Source of the DNA: an uncultured Pseudomonadota bacterium
Lineage (GTDB): Bacteria; Pseudomonadota; Gammaproteobacteria; Xanthomonadales; Ahniellaceae
DNA: 5,558 nucleotides
NCBI GenBank assembly: GCA_937996755.1
Contig: CALKUS010000240.1
Location: 1 to 5,558, forward strand
Reading direction: 5' to 3'
Part shown: positions 1 to 5,558 of the stretch, piece after piece
How the letters are laid out: each line of letters begins with the position of its first letter
Numbering within the stretch: position 1 is the stretch's first letter
Translations under genes and position numbers: made by a program
The notes under the pieces: model-generated
What the model was told of the DNA's origin: nothing
Database searches by the model: none
The model's input: the letters and a program-made list of their open reading frames with translations, nothing else

Positions 1-1
1 C

Positions 2-625
2 GGCGACAACGGCTCGGGCATGCACGTGCACCAGTCGCTCGCGAAGGGCGGCCAGAACCTGTTCGCGGGCGAGTCCTACGGCGGCCTGTCGCAGACGGCG
101 CTCTGGTACATCGGCGGCATCTTCAAGCACGCGCGCGCGATCAACGCTTTCACGAATTCCACGACGAACTCGTACAAGCGCCTCGTGCCGGGCTTCGAAG
201 CGCCCGTGATGCTCGCGTACTCCGCGCGCAACCGCTCGGCGTCGTGCCGCATTCCGTGGGTCTCGTCGCCGAAGGCGCGACGCATCGAAATTCGCTTCCC
301 CGACCCGATGAATTCGGGTTACCTCGCGTTCACCGCGCTGCTGATGGCGGGCCTCGACGGCATCCGCAACAAGATCGACCCGGGTGAGCCGATGGACAAG
401 GACCTGTACGACCTGCCGCGCGAGGAAGCGAAGAACATCCCGACCGTGTGCCACTCGCTCGACCAGGCACTCGAGGCGCTCGACTCGGACCGCGAGTTCC
501 TGAAGGCCGGCGGCGTGTTCTCCGACGACCTCATCGACGGCTACATCGAGCTCAAGATGGCCGAGGTCACGAAGTTCCGCGCGGCCACGCATCCGCTCGA
601 GTTCTCGATGTATTACTCGATCTGA
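2..625 (+). CDS. glnA: Glutamine synthetase type I, C-terminal part (5' end outside window)
   Basis: Makes glutamine from glutamate, ammonia and ATP in the cytoplasm; it is the central ammonium-assimilation enzyme and works as a dodecamer. The frame is open from the first full codon and gives about 207 residues, the last ~44% of a ~470-residue family member. Family motifs appear in order: DNGSGMHVHQSL (metal/substrate-site histidine), TTNSYKRLVPGFEAPVMLAYSARNRSAS (ATP and glutamate arginines), ARRIEIRFPDP (metal glutamate and catalytic arginine), and MDKDLYDLPREE. The tyrosine in the last motif (codon 407-409) corresponds to the adenylylation tyrosine (Tyr397 in enterics), so activity is probably shut down by GlnE-type adenylylation. 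The protein ends with the family-typical HPLEFSMYYSI and TGA. The C-terminal wording (FRAATHPLEF) resembles xanthomonad GlnA. The reading frame is intact. Two hairpins follow the stop. The promoter lies outside the window. Confidence 0.97.
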   Translation, partial: GDNGSGMHVHQSLAKGGQNLFAGESYGGLSQTALWYIGGIFKHARAINAFTNSTTNSYKRLVPGFEAPVMLAYSARNRSASCRIPWVSSPKARRIEIRFPDPMNSGYLAFTALLMAGLDGIRNKIDPGEPMDKDLYDLPREEAKNIPTVCHSLDQALEALDSDREFLKAGGVFSDDLIDGYIELKMAEVTKFRAATHPLEFSMYYSI

Positions 626-635
626 ACCGTTTCGT

Positions 636-664
636 CGTGATTTCGCGCTGCGCGCGAAATCACG
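636..664 (+). terminator. Perfect 13-bp hairpin 11 bases after glnA, likely transcript end
   Basis: Arms CGTGATTTCGCGC (636-648) and GCGCGAAATCACG (652-664) are perfectly complementary, with a 3-base TGC loop. It starts 10 bases beyond the glnA stop, the usual place for a terminator or 3'-end-protecting stem. No T-run follows (next bases CCGGTTCG), so intrinsic termination by this hairpin alone is doubtful. It may be a Rho-backstop or RNA-stability stem. Confidence 0.6.
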
Positions 665-666
665 CC

Positions 667-725
667 GGTTCGAAGCGCGCACGGCTCGCGCGGGAAAAGG
701 CGTGACTTTTCCCGCGCGCCGAACC
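667..725 (+). terminator. Second perfect 13-bp hairpin with an outer 6-bp clamp
   Basis: Inner arms CGCGCGGGAAAAG (687-699) and CTTTTCCCGCGCG (706-718) pair perfectly around a 6-base loop (GCGTGA, 700-705). An outer helix GGTTCG (667-672) with CGAACC (720-725) can enclose it. The stem's T-run lies inside the 3' arm, not after it, so this is not a textbook intrinsic terminator. An alternative fold pairs TCACGCC (660-666) with GGCGTGA (699-705) and is followed at once by CTTTT, which is more terminator-like. It could close the glnA transcript or act in the 5' leader of the exporter. Confidence 0.5.
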
Positions 726-747
726 CTTGTCGTCCATTCCCTCGTCT

Positions 748-751
748 AGGG
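748..751 (+). promoter_or_regulatory. Weak ribosome binding site of the LysE-family gene
   Basis: AGGG lies 10 bases before the ATG at 762. It is the only purine-rich match in the leader. No convincing -35/-10 pair was found between the hairpins and the start, although TTGTCG at 727-732 is a weak -35-like hexamer. Confidence 0.35.
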
Positions 752-761
752 CAAAGCTCGC

Positions 762-1382
762 ATGAGCTGGGCTGTGTGGTTCCTGTTCTTCGTCACCGAG
801 ACGGTGCTGGCGATGACGCCGGGGCCGGCGGTGTTGTACGTCGTGGGCACCGGTTTGCGGCGCGGGTTCGGGGCTTCGTTCGCGGCGTCGCTCGGCGTGC
901 TGTCGGCCAATACTTTGTATTTCGCGGCGTCGGCGCTCGGGCTCGGCGTGGTGATCGCGCGCGCCGCGTGGTTGTTCACGGCGCTGAAATGGCTCGGCGC
1001 GGCCTACCTCGTGTGGCTCGCGGTCGCGGCGTTCCGCGCGAAGCCGGCGCGCGCGGCGGAGAGCGCGGTTCCGGTCGCCACCAGCCGCTGGCAGGCCTAT
1101 CGCGGCGGGTTGCTGCTGCAGCTCGCGAACCCGAAGGCGATCCTGTTCTTCACGGCGCTGCTGCCGCAGTTCGTGCATCCCGCGGCGCGCTGGAGCGTGC
1201 CGTTCCAGATCCTCGTGCTCGGCACCACGAGCGTGCTCTCGGAAGTGATCGTGCTCGCCGCGTACGGCGCGCTCGCCGCGCGCGCGGCGCGGTTGAGCGA
1301 CGACCCGCGTTTGCTCGTCGCGTTCGAGCGCGTGTCGGGCGCATGCCTGCTCGGCTGCGCGGCGCTCGTGCTCGCGGCCTAG
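762..1382 (+). CDS. LysE/RhtB-family amino-acid (translocator) exporter
   Basis: Predicted inner-membrane exporter of the LysE/RhtB/RarD superfamily, which expels amino acids or derivatives (lysine, homoserine, threonine, cysteine-pathway metabolites in known members). The 206-residue length is normal. Six hydrophobic segments are visible at about residues 4-28, 38-62, 66-92, 112-136, 146-176 and 186-206. Two family signatures are present: TPGPAVLYV (19-27) followed by GLRRGFGASFAASLG, and the ANPKAILFF motif (122-130) at the start of the fourth segment. The ATG is chosen because the first helix starts immediately after it. The gene reads in the same direction as glnA but follows two hairpins, so it is probably its own unit. 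Its TAG overlaps the stop of the convergent gene. The substrate cannot be read from the sequence. Proximity to glnA hints at amino-acid overflow, but this is inference. Confidence 0.93.
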   Translation: MSWAVWFLFFVTETVLAMTPGPAVLYVVGTGLRRGFGASFAASLGVLSANTLYFAASALGLGVVIARAAWLFTALKWLGAAYLVWLAVAAFRAKPARAAESAVPVATSRWQAYRGGLLLQLANPKAILFFTALLPQFVHPAARWSVPFQILVLGTTSVLSEVIVLAAYGALAARAARLSDDPRLLVAFERVSGACLLGCAALVLAA

Positions 1383-3184
1383 TACGTCACGACGTCCAGG
1401 CGATCGGGCCAGCCGGTTTCCACCTCGACGCGCCAGTCCACCTTCCCGGCCGCTGCGCAACCGTCGCACGCGAACACGACGACGTCGTTCGTCTCGTGCA
1501 CCCTGAGCGCGCGCCTGCCGTTCGCCAGCGCGCCGATGATGCGCGCGCCGTCGTACACCGTGAACGCGTTCGCGACGACGACGCGCTCGCCGGCGTCGAC
1601 GGCGAATTCGATCGCGAGCACGGACGGCGTGCCGGCGCCGCGCTCGCGGAACGGATACGCACTGCCGTCGGGGACGGCTTGCGTGCCTTCCGCCGCGAGG
1701 ACCCGCTTCGGGCGCAGCGTCCGCGCGTCCTGCCAGCTCGCGTCCGCCATGCCGAGCGCGCGCAACGCCTGCGGGACGAGGCCGAGCCGGTGCTCGTTCG
1801 CACCCTGTGCGCCGCCGCCGATACCGGGATCGCCGCTCGCGCCGCAACGCAGCCGCGAGCCGAGCGACAGCGCGCTGTCGACGAGCACCGCGAGGTGGCC
1901 GTGCAGCACCGTGCCCGGGTGCGCGCAGAGATCGGCGCCGAGCCGGTCGAGCTCGAGCGCGGGCAGCAGCGCGACGCGAACGGACTGCTGTCGCTGCGCG
2001 ACGTCGCCGAACGCGGCGAGCGGCAGCGGCACCGCGCCCTGGCTCGCGCGGCGCAACAGCGTCGCCGGCGCGGCGATCGCGAGCAATGCGAGCGCGACGC
2101 AGGCGGCGCCACGCAGGACCCGCTCGATCGGGCTCGTCAGCGCGGCGAGCGCGAATGCGATCCACGCCGCGAGCAGCGGCAGCCACGGCAGCACCATGTA
2201 GAACGGCGTGAGCGGACGCAACGCGCGCAGCGCGAGCAACGCGAGCGGCAAGGCCATCGTGAGCGCGAGCACCGCGCGCCGGTCGCCGGCACGCCATGCG
2301 CGCAGGTGCCCCACGATCGCGGCCGTCGCGACGAGCGCATAGGCGGCAATCAGCCACGGTCGCGCGCCGTGCGAGGCGAGCGCTTCCGTGAACAGCGTGA
2401 TGCCGCCGCGCGTCGCCCCTTCCAGGTACGCCACGACGCCGAGGCCGGGCGGCGGCGCGGACGCGTAGCGCGCGATCGCTTCCAGCATCGGCCAGCCGTC
2501 GCGCGCTTCGGCCACGAGCATCGGCGCGAACGGCAACAGCGATGCCGCGACGCCGGCGACGATCCACGCGAGGTCGCCGCGCCATTGCGCACGCCTGCGC
2601 CAGGCCACGTACGGCAGCGCGAGCGCTAGCACGATCGTCGCGGGATGGGCGTGCAGCGCGAGCGATTGCAGCAGCCCGTAAGCAAGCCAGCTGCGCGCGC
2701 GACCGTCGCGGGCGAGCGCGAGCAACGGCAGCGCCGCGGCGAGCGTCGCGGCCTCGACGAGGTTCCAGTGCGTGACGAGCACCTGCTGCGCGAGGTTCCA
2801 GCCGGGCAGTGCCAACGCGAGCGCCATGAGCAGGCCGGTTCGCGCATCGCGCCAGCGCGCGCCGAACGCGTACGCGAGCGGGAATTTCAGCGCGGCGAGC
2901 GCGCCGACGAGCACGAGCGTGCCGGTGACGTCGTGCGCGAGCGCAAGGAACGCGGCGACGACGTAGAACCACGCCGGCCCCAGGTTGAACATCGCGTTGA
3001 TCACCGGGCCGCGCAGCGGCAGCTCGACGCCGTCGACGATGCGCTGCGCCGCTACCAGGTCGCGCGCGGTGTCGAGGATCACGGTGGACCACGCGTAGGG
3101 CAGCACGTGCAGCGCCATGAGCGCCGCGAGCACGACCGCGACGAGCAGGCCGCGCGGCTGCGCGGCGTCGCGTACGGAAAGCAC
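1379..3184 (-). CDS. Multi-spanning membrane protein resembling a GT-C glycosyltransferase (family 39/ArnT-like)
   Basis: 601 residues. About eleven hydrophobic segments run from residue ~11 to ~376: 11-31, 67-84, 87-110, 113-135, 140-158, 164-190, 206-226, 274-292, 300-320, 328-350 and 357-376. A soluble C-terminal region (377-601), predicted β-rich, follows. The first loop carries acidic residues in VILDTARDLVAAQRIVDGVELPLRGP (36-60), the place where GT-C enzymes that use polyprenyl-phosphate sugars keep their catalytic aspartates. LGPAWFY (68-74) follows. Known GT-C proteins of this kind transfer lipid-linked sugars on the periplasmic side; acceptor and sugar are unknown here. The GTG start (3184) is two bases after the upstream TGA and keeps the first helix whole. 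The first in-frame ATG (3118) would cut that helix. The C-terminal domain has a CxxC pair (C573, C576). It is probably co-translated with the OGT-like gene. The family call is made from topology and the loop motif only. Confidence 0.75.
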   Translation of the reverse strand: MLSVRDAAQPRGLLVAVVLAALMALHVLPYAWSTVILDTARDLVAAQRIVDGVELPLRGPVINAMFNLGPAWFYVVAAFLALAHDVTGTLVLVGALAALKFPLAYAFGARWRDARTGLLMALALALPGWNLAQQVLVTHWNLVEAATLAAALPLLALARDGRARSWLAYGLLQSLALHAHPATIVLALALPYVAWRRRAQWRGDLAWIVAGVAASLLPFAPMLVAEARDGWPMLEAIARYASAPPPGLGVVAYLEGATRGGITLFTEALASHGARPWLIAAYALVATAAIVGHLRAWRAGDRRAVLALTMALPLALLALRALRPLTPFYMVLPWLPLLAAWIAFALAALTSPIERVLRGAACVALALLAIAAPATLLRRASQGAVPLPLAAFGDVAQRQQSVRVALLPALELDRLGADLCAHPGTVLHGHLAVLVDSALSLGSRLRCGASGDPGIGGGAQGANEHRLGLVPQALRALGMADASWQDARTLRPKRVLAAEGTQAVPDGSAYPFRERGAGTPSVLAIEFAVDAGERVVVANAFTVYDGARIIGALANGRRALRVHETNDVVVFACDGCAAAGKVDWRVEVETGWPDRLDVVTY

Positions 3185-3186
3185 GT

Positions 3187-4926
3187 TCAGCGCGGTCCGC
3201 GGCGCGCGGCCTCGGCGAGCGCGGCGCCGAAGTCGTGCGCAAAACGCTTCGCGTCGAACAGCGCGCTGGCCGCGAGCCGGCCGCGCAGGCCGTCGCGCAG
3301 GCGGGCGAGCTCGCTCGTGCGCGCGGCCCACTGGCGTGCGATCGCCGCATAGTCGGCGGCGTCGCGCGCGATGAACTCGCGCAACCCCGCGGCATGAGCG
3401 ATCGACGCACCCATGCGCGACGCGAACGTGCGCCCGGGCATGGTGATGGTCGGCACGCCCTGCCACAGCGCCTGCAGCGTGGTCGCGCCGCCGTTGAACG
3501 GCAGCGGATCGAGGCCGATGTCGATGCTGTCGTAGTAGCCGAGGAACTCGGGCAGCGATTCGCGCGGCGGCATCAGCGCCACGCGGCGCGCGTCGATGCC
3601 GTGCGCGACGAATCGCTGCTGCGTGTACTGGCGCGTGCTCGAGTCGCCGAGCCCGTGCGCGCACAGCACCAGGCGTGCGTCGGGTACGTGGCGCAGGATC
3701 TCGCACCACAAGGCCACGGTGCGGTCGGAAAGCTTCGCGAGGTGGTTGAGGCTGCCGAACGTGACGGTACCGCGCAGCAGCGCCGGCGACGGCGCGACCG
3801 GTGGCGCTTCGGCCAGTCCCTGCGGACAGACGAAGCACACGGGCAGGCGCAACAGGCGCTCGCCGTACAGTGGTTCGCTGCCACGCGGCAGTACCTGCTC
3901 GTCGCCGATGAGGTAGTCGACCGACTTCAAGCCCGTTCCGAACGGATAGCCGAGCCACGCGACCTGCACGGGCGCCGCGCGTGCGGCCAGCAGGCGCGGG
4001 CGTCCGCCGGCCGTGTAACCCGACATGTCGAGCAGCAGGTCGATGCGGTCGGCCTGCATCGCCGCATGCACTTCCGCGTCGCTCATCGTCGCGCAGTCGC
4101 GCCAGGCGAGGCCGAGCCCCTTCAGGCGATGCGTGAGTGCGTCGGCGTGCATGACGCGCGCGTACACGAACAACTCGAAACGCGAGCGGTCGAGCTCGCG
4201 CAGCAGCGGTTCGGCGAGCAGCCCGACCGGATGCTGGTTGAGGTCGGCCGACAGCACGCCGACGCGCAACGCGCGGTTCGCGAGCGGCGGCCGTGGCGCG
4301 AGCTTCGCCTGCGCCGGATCCGGCGGCAGGCGCGCGCCCTGGATGTGGTGGAGCGCGGCGAGCTGCGGCGCCGCGAGCCGCTCGTCGTACAGCGAAGCGA
4401 GCAGCAGGCTGGCGATCGCCGTGGGATTGCCGGGCAGCTCGTCGGCCGCGCGCTTCGCGAACGTGCACGCTTCGTGCGCACGACCCGCGAACAGGTAGGC
4501 GCGGGCGAGCGCGCGGCGCACGTGCGGCGCGACCGGCGTGCGCGCGAGGCAGGCCTCGCCGACCGCGATCGCCTCGCTGCACGCAGCGCGCTCGCAGAGC
4601 GCGTCGACCAGCAGCGTCGCTGCCATCGGCTCGCCGGGATTCGCGGCCAGCGCGCGTCGCGCGAGCGACTCCGCGCCGACGGCGTCGCCGTCGAGCTGCG
4701 CCAGGCCGGCGAGCCGTGCGAGCAACGTCGCGTTCTGCGGCGCGATCGCGAGCGCCGCATCCAGCGTCGCGCGCGCCTGCGCGCGACGGCCGGCGAGGAC
4801 GTCCTGTGCGGCGAGCTCGGCAAGGCGGGCGCTCGCGACGTCTACCGCGCCGGCGCGCAGTTGCGCGAGCGCTGCCGCCACCGGCGGCGGCAGCTTTGCC
4901 TGGCGGTCGAGCGACGCCGTGCCCAT
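3187..4926 (-). CDS. TPR-containing O-GlcNAc transferase-like glycosyltransferase (GT41/SPINDLY family)
   Basis: 579 residues, about the size of the Xanthomonas OGT homologue. By family it is a cytoplasmic enzyme that transfers a sugar from a nucleotide-sugar to Ser/Thr of proteins. Residues ~35-170 hold about four degenerate TPR units (for example AQARATLDAALAIAPQN, ESLARRALAANPGEP). From ~218 the GT41 domain begins: LRVGVLSADLNQHPVG (220-235) with the conserved His232, then DLLLDMSGYTAGGRP (296-310), APVQVAWLGYPFGTG (318-332), TFGSLNHLAKLSD (389-401) and GLDPLPFNGGATTLQALWQGVPTITMPG (471-498). Lys398 aligns with catalytic Lys842 of human OGT and His232 with its His498, so the protein looks active. 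ATG 4926 is chosen because AGGA sits 5 bases upstream and the TPR region follows. The frame stays open upstream of this ATG, but that stretch runs into the divergent regulatory gap and ntrB. Sugar and protein targets are unknown. Another nucleotide-sugar (glucose or fucose, as in SPINDLY) is possible. Confidence 0.92.
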   Translation of the reverse strand: MGTASLDRQAKLPPPVAAALAQLRAGAVDVASARLAELAAQDVLAGRRAQARATLDAALAIAPQNATLLARLAGLAQLDGDAVGAESLARRALAANPGEPMAATLLVDALCERAACSEAIAVGEACLARTPVAPHVRRALARAYLFAGRAHEACTFAKRAADELPGNPTAIASLLLASLYDERLAAPQLAALHHIQGARLPPDPAQAKLAPRPPLANRALRVGVLSADLNQHPVGLLAEPLLRELDRSRFELFVYARVMHADALTHRLKGLGLAWRDCATMSDAEVHAAMQADRIDLLLDMSGYTAGGRPRLLAARAAPVQVAWLGYPFGTGLKSVDYLIGDEQVLPRGSEPLYGERLLRLPVCFVCPQGLAEAPPVAPSPALLRGTVTFGSLNHLAKLSDRTVALWCEILRHVPDARLVLCAHGLGDSSTRQYTQQRFVAHGIDARRVALMPPRESLPEFLGYYDSIDIGLDPLPFNGGATTLQALWQGVPTITMPGRTFASRMGASIAHAAGLREFIARDAADYAAIARQWAARTSELARLRDGLRGRLAASALFDAKRFAHDFGAALAEAARRGPR

Positions 4927-4931
4927 CGATG

Positions 4932-4935
4932 TCCT
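4932..4935 (-). promoter_or_regulatory. Ribosome binding site of the OGT-like gene
   Basis: On the minus strand AGGA is followed by CATCG and then ATG (4926), a spacing of 5 bases. This supports the chosen start over the open upstream frame. Confidence 0.7.
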
Positions 4936-4956
4936 GCGTTCGTGGCGCCTGCGCGC

Positions 4957-4962
4957 AGTGTA
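4957..4962 (-). promoter_or_regulatory. Candidate -10 element for the OGT/GT-C operon
   Basis: Minus-strand TACACT (in TTCTACACTGCG) matches four of six bases of TATAAT and sits about 30 bases before the ATG. No good -35 hexamer is seen 16-18 bases upstream, so an activator or an extended element would be needed. No σ54 -24/-12 pair with correct spacing was found in the gap. Confidence 0.25.
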
Positions 4963-5005
4963 GAACCGCGCCCGCCGCGAAGGGAGGCGGTCGCCGGGAT
5001 CACCA

Positions 5006-5022
5006 TGCACTAGACTGGTGCA
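5006..5022. promoter_or_regulatory. NtrC (NRI) operator abutting the ntrB start codon
   Basis: TGCACTAGACTGGTGCA matches the enteric NtrC consensus TGCACCA-N3-TGGTGCA at 13 of 14 specified positions; the sole difference is T for C at position 6. The dyad halves TGCAC and GTGCA are perfect. In enteric bacteria an NtrC site at the glnL (ntrB) promoter mediates autogenous repression by NtrC. Here the site ends directly before the ATG at 5023, so bound NtrC would block initiation close to the gene. It is also 80 bases upstream of the divergent OGT-like start and could influence that operon. Confidence 0.85.
5011..5016 (+). promoter_or_regulatory. Candidate -10 element of ntrB inside the NtrC operator
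   Basis: TAGACT matches four of six bases of TATAAT and would place transcription start near 5021-5023, meaning a leaderless or nearly leaderless ntrB mRNA. This would fit the lack of a Shine-Dalgarno sequence and repression by NtrC. No clear -35 is present (CGGTCG region), so the call is weak. Confidence 0.25.
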
Positions 5023-5558
5023 ATGCCGGATGCCGTACTGGACCAACTCGCGACGCCCGTCCTGCTGCTCGACGCGGGCGGCCGCGTGCGCCATGCGAAT
5101 CCGGCGTGCTGCGCCTGGCTGGTGCTGAGCGCGCGGCGGCTGGCGGACGCGCCGCTGGCGCTGCTGTCGCCGCACGACGGGACGCTCGCCGGGTTGTTCG
5201 AAGGCCGCAACGCGACCCAGCCGGTGCGCGCCGCGCGCGTTCGGCTCGCGCCGACGCTCGACGTGGAGCGCCATGCGCAGGCGACGCTGTCGCCGCTGGC
5301 CGACGTCGACGGCGCGTCGTGGCTGCTCGAGCTCGTGCCGATTGACGAGTTCGTGTCGCCCGGGCCCGCTGCGGTGCCGGCCGCGCTGCACGAATCCCTC
5401 AAGGGGCTCGCACACGAAGTGCGCAACCCGCTCGCCGGCCTGCGCGGCGCGGCGCAGCTGCTCGCACGCCGCGTCGACGACCCGGACGCGTTGCGCCTGC
5501 TCGGCGTGATCACGGCCGAGAGCGACCGGCTCACCGCGCTCGTCGACCGCTTGCTGCG
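5023..5558 (+). CDS. ntrB: Nitrogen regulation sensor kinase/phosphatase NtrB (NRII), N-terminal part
   Basis: Cytoplasmic histidine kinase/phosphatase that phosphorylates NtrC under nitrogen limitation and, with PII bound, dephosphorylates it. The frame is open from ATG 5023 to the window end (178 full codons plus two bases), so the 3' part is missing. Residues ~1-110 form a PAS-like sensor region starting LDQLATPVLLLDAGGRVRHANPACCAWL. LKGLAHEVRNPLAGLRGAAQLLARR (~127-151) is the H-box typical of NtrB, with the phospho-accepting His131 (codon 5413-5415; enteric NtrB uses His139). The next part, ITAESDRLTALVDRLL, is the second dimerisation helix. The N, G1 and G2 ATP-binding boxes lie beyond the window. 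No Shine-Dalgarno precedes the ATG because the NtrC operator occupies that space. The start is kept because the PAS core begins at once and no other in-frame ATG is visible. ntrC is expected downstream, by family gene order. Confidence 0.94.
   Translation, partial: MPDAVLDQLATPVLLLDAGGRVRHANPACCAWLVLSARRLADAPLALLSPHDGTLAGLFEGRNATQPVRAARVRLAPTLDVERHAQATLSPLADVDGASWLLELVPIDEFVSPGPAAVPAALHESLKGLAHEVRNPLAGLRGAAQLLARRVDDPDALRLLGVITAESDRLTALVDRLL

Noticed and set aside
776..2629. Long + strand open frame (617 codons) overlapping the exporter and the membrane protein
   Set aside because: Arg/Ala-rich low-complexity translation with no motifs; it is the out-of-frame shadow expected in GC-rich coding DNA, while the overlapping frames carry clear family signatures.
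660..3410. 916-codon minus-strand open frame
   Set aside because: Arginine/alanine-rich translation crossing the ends of two real genes and the hairpin region; no domain is visible.
3185..4582. In-frame upstream extension of the membrane protein
   Set aside because: It overlaps the OGT-like gene out of frame and is Arg/Ala-rich; the hydrophobic protein begins right at the GTG at 3184.
4927..5005. σ54 (-24/-12) promoter for the OGT-like operon
   Set aside because: GG and GC pairs occur, but none has the required 10-base spacing together with TGGCAC/TTGCA-like context; the best candidate on the minus strand is off by one base.
3235..5013. Long + strand open frame (592 codons) antisense to the OGT-like gene
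   Set aside because: Composition is Arg/Gln/Glu-rich without recognisable domains. The opposite strand encodes an unmistakable GT41 protein, so this is an antisense shadow.
4927..5415. In-frame upstream extension of the OGT-like protein
   Set aside because: The extension would run through the NtrC operator and antisense to ntrB, has no family similarity, and ATG 4926 has a good Shine-Dalgarno.
5010..5534. Minus-strand open frame (174 codons) opposite ntrB
   Set aside because: Ser/Arg/Ala-rich shadow; the + strand carries the NtrB H-box and PAS-like sequence.
1..5558. tRNA, rRNA, CRISPR array, insertion sequence or long direct repeats
   Set aside because: None seen on either strand. Short GCGCGC runs are explained by base composition.

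Overview
This GC-rich window (roughly 70% G+C by eye) reads as chromosomal DNA of a gammaproteobacterium close to the Xanthomonadaceae/Lysobacteraceae. The basis is the C-terminal sequence style of glutamine synthetase (…FRAATHPLEFSMYYSI), the G/C-ending codons, and a SPINDLY-type O-GlcNAc-transferase-like protein of the size known from Xanthomonas. The genus cannot be fixed from the sequence alone.

Layout. (1) Positions 2-625, + strand: the last ~207 codons of glnA (type I glutamine synthetase), including the regulatory adenylylation tyrosine. (2) 626-761: a 136-base spacer with two tandem perfect 13-bp hairpins, probably the glnA transcript end, then the start region of the next gene. (3) 762-1382, + strand: a complete LysE/RhtB-family amino-acid exporter. 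(4) 1379-3184, - strand: a 601-aa multi-spanning membrane protein resembling GT-C glycosyltransferases. It converges on the exporter so closely that the two stop codons share the palindrome CTAG. (5) 3187-4926, - strand: a 579-aa TPR plus glycosyltransferase-41 (OGT/SPINDLY) protein lying directly upstream of the membrane protein. TGA and GTG are separated by two bases, so the pair looks like a translationally coupled operon. (6) 4927-5022: a 96-base divergent regulatory gap with a near-perfect NtrC operator whose last base abuts the next start codon. (7) 5023-5558, + strand: the N-terminal 178 codons of ntrB (glnL), running off the window end. This last gene has no stop inside the window.

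Working together: glnA and ntrB belong to the classical nitrogen-control regulon (glutamine synthetase plus the NtrB/NtrC two-component system). The NtrC operator at the ntrB start suggests autoregulation like that of enteric glnL. Between these genes sit an amino-acid exporter and a two-gene glycosylation unit: a cytoplasmic OGT-like enzyme and an integral-membrane GT-C-like protein. The glycosylation operon diverges from ntrB and shares its control gap, so nitrogen control of protein or envelope glycosylation is a plausible but untested idea. I saw no mobile element, CRISPR array, tRNA or rRNA.
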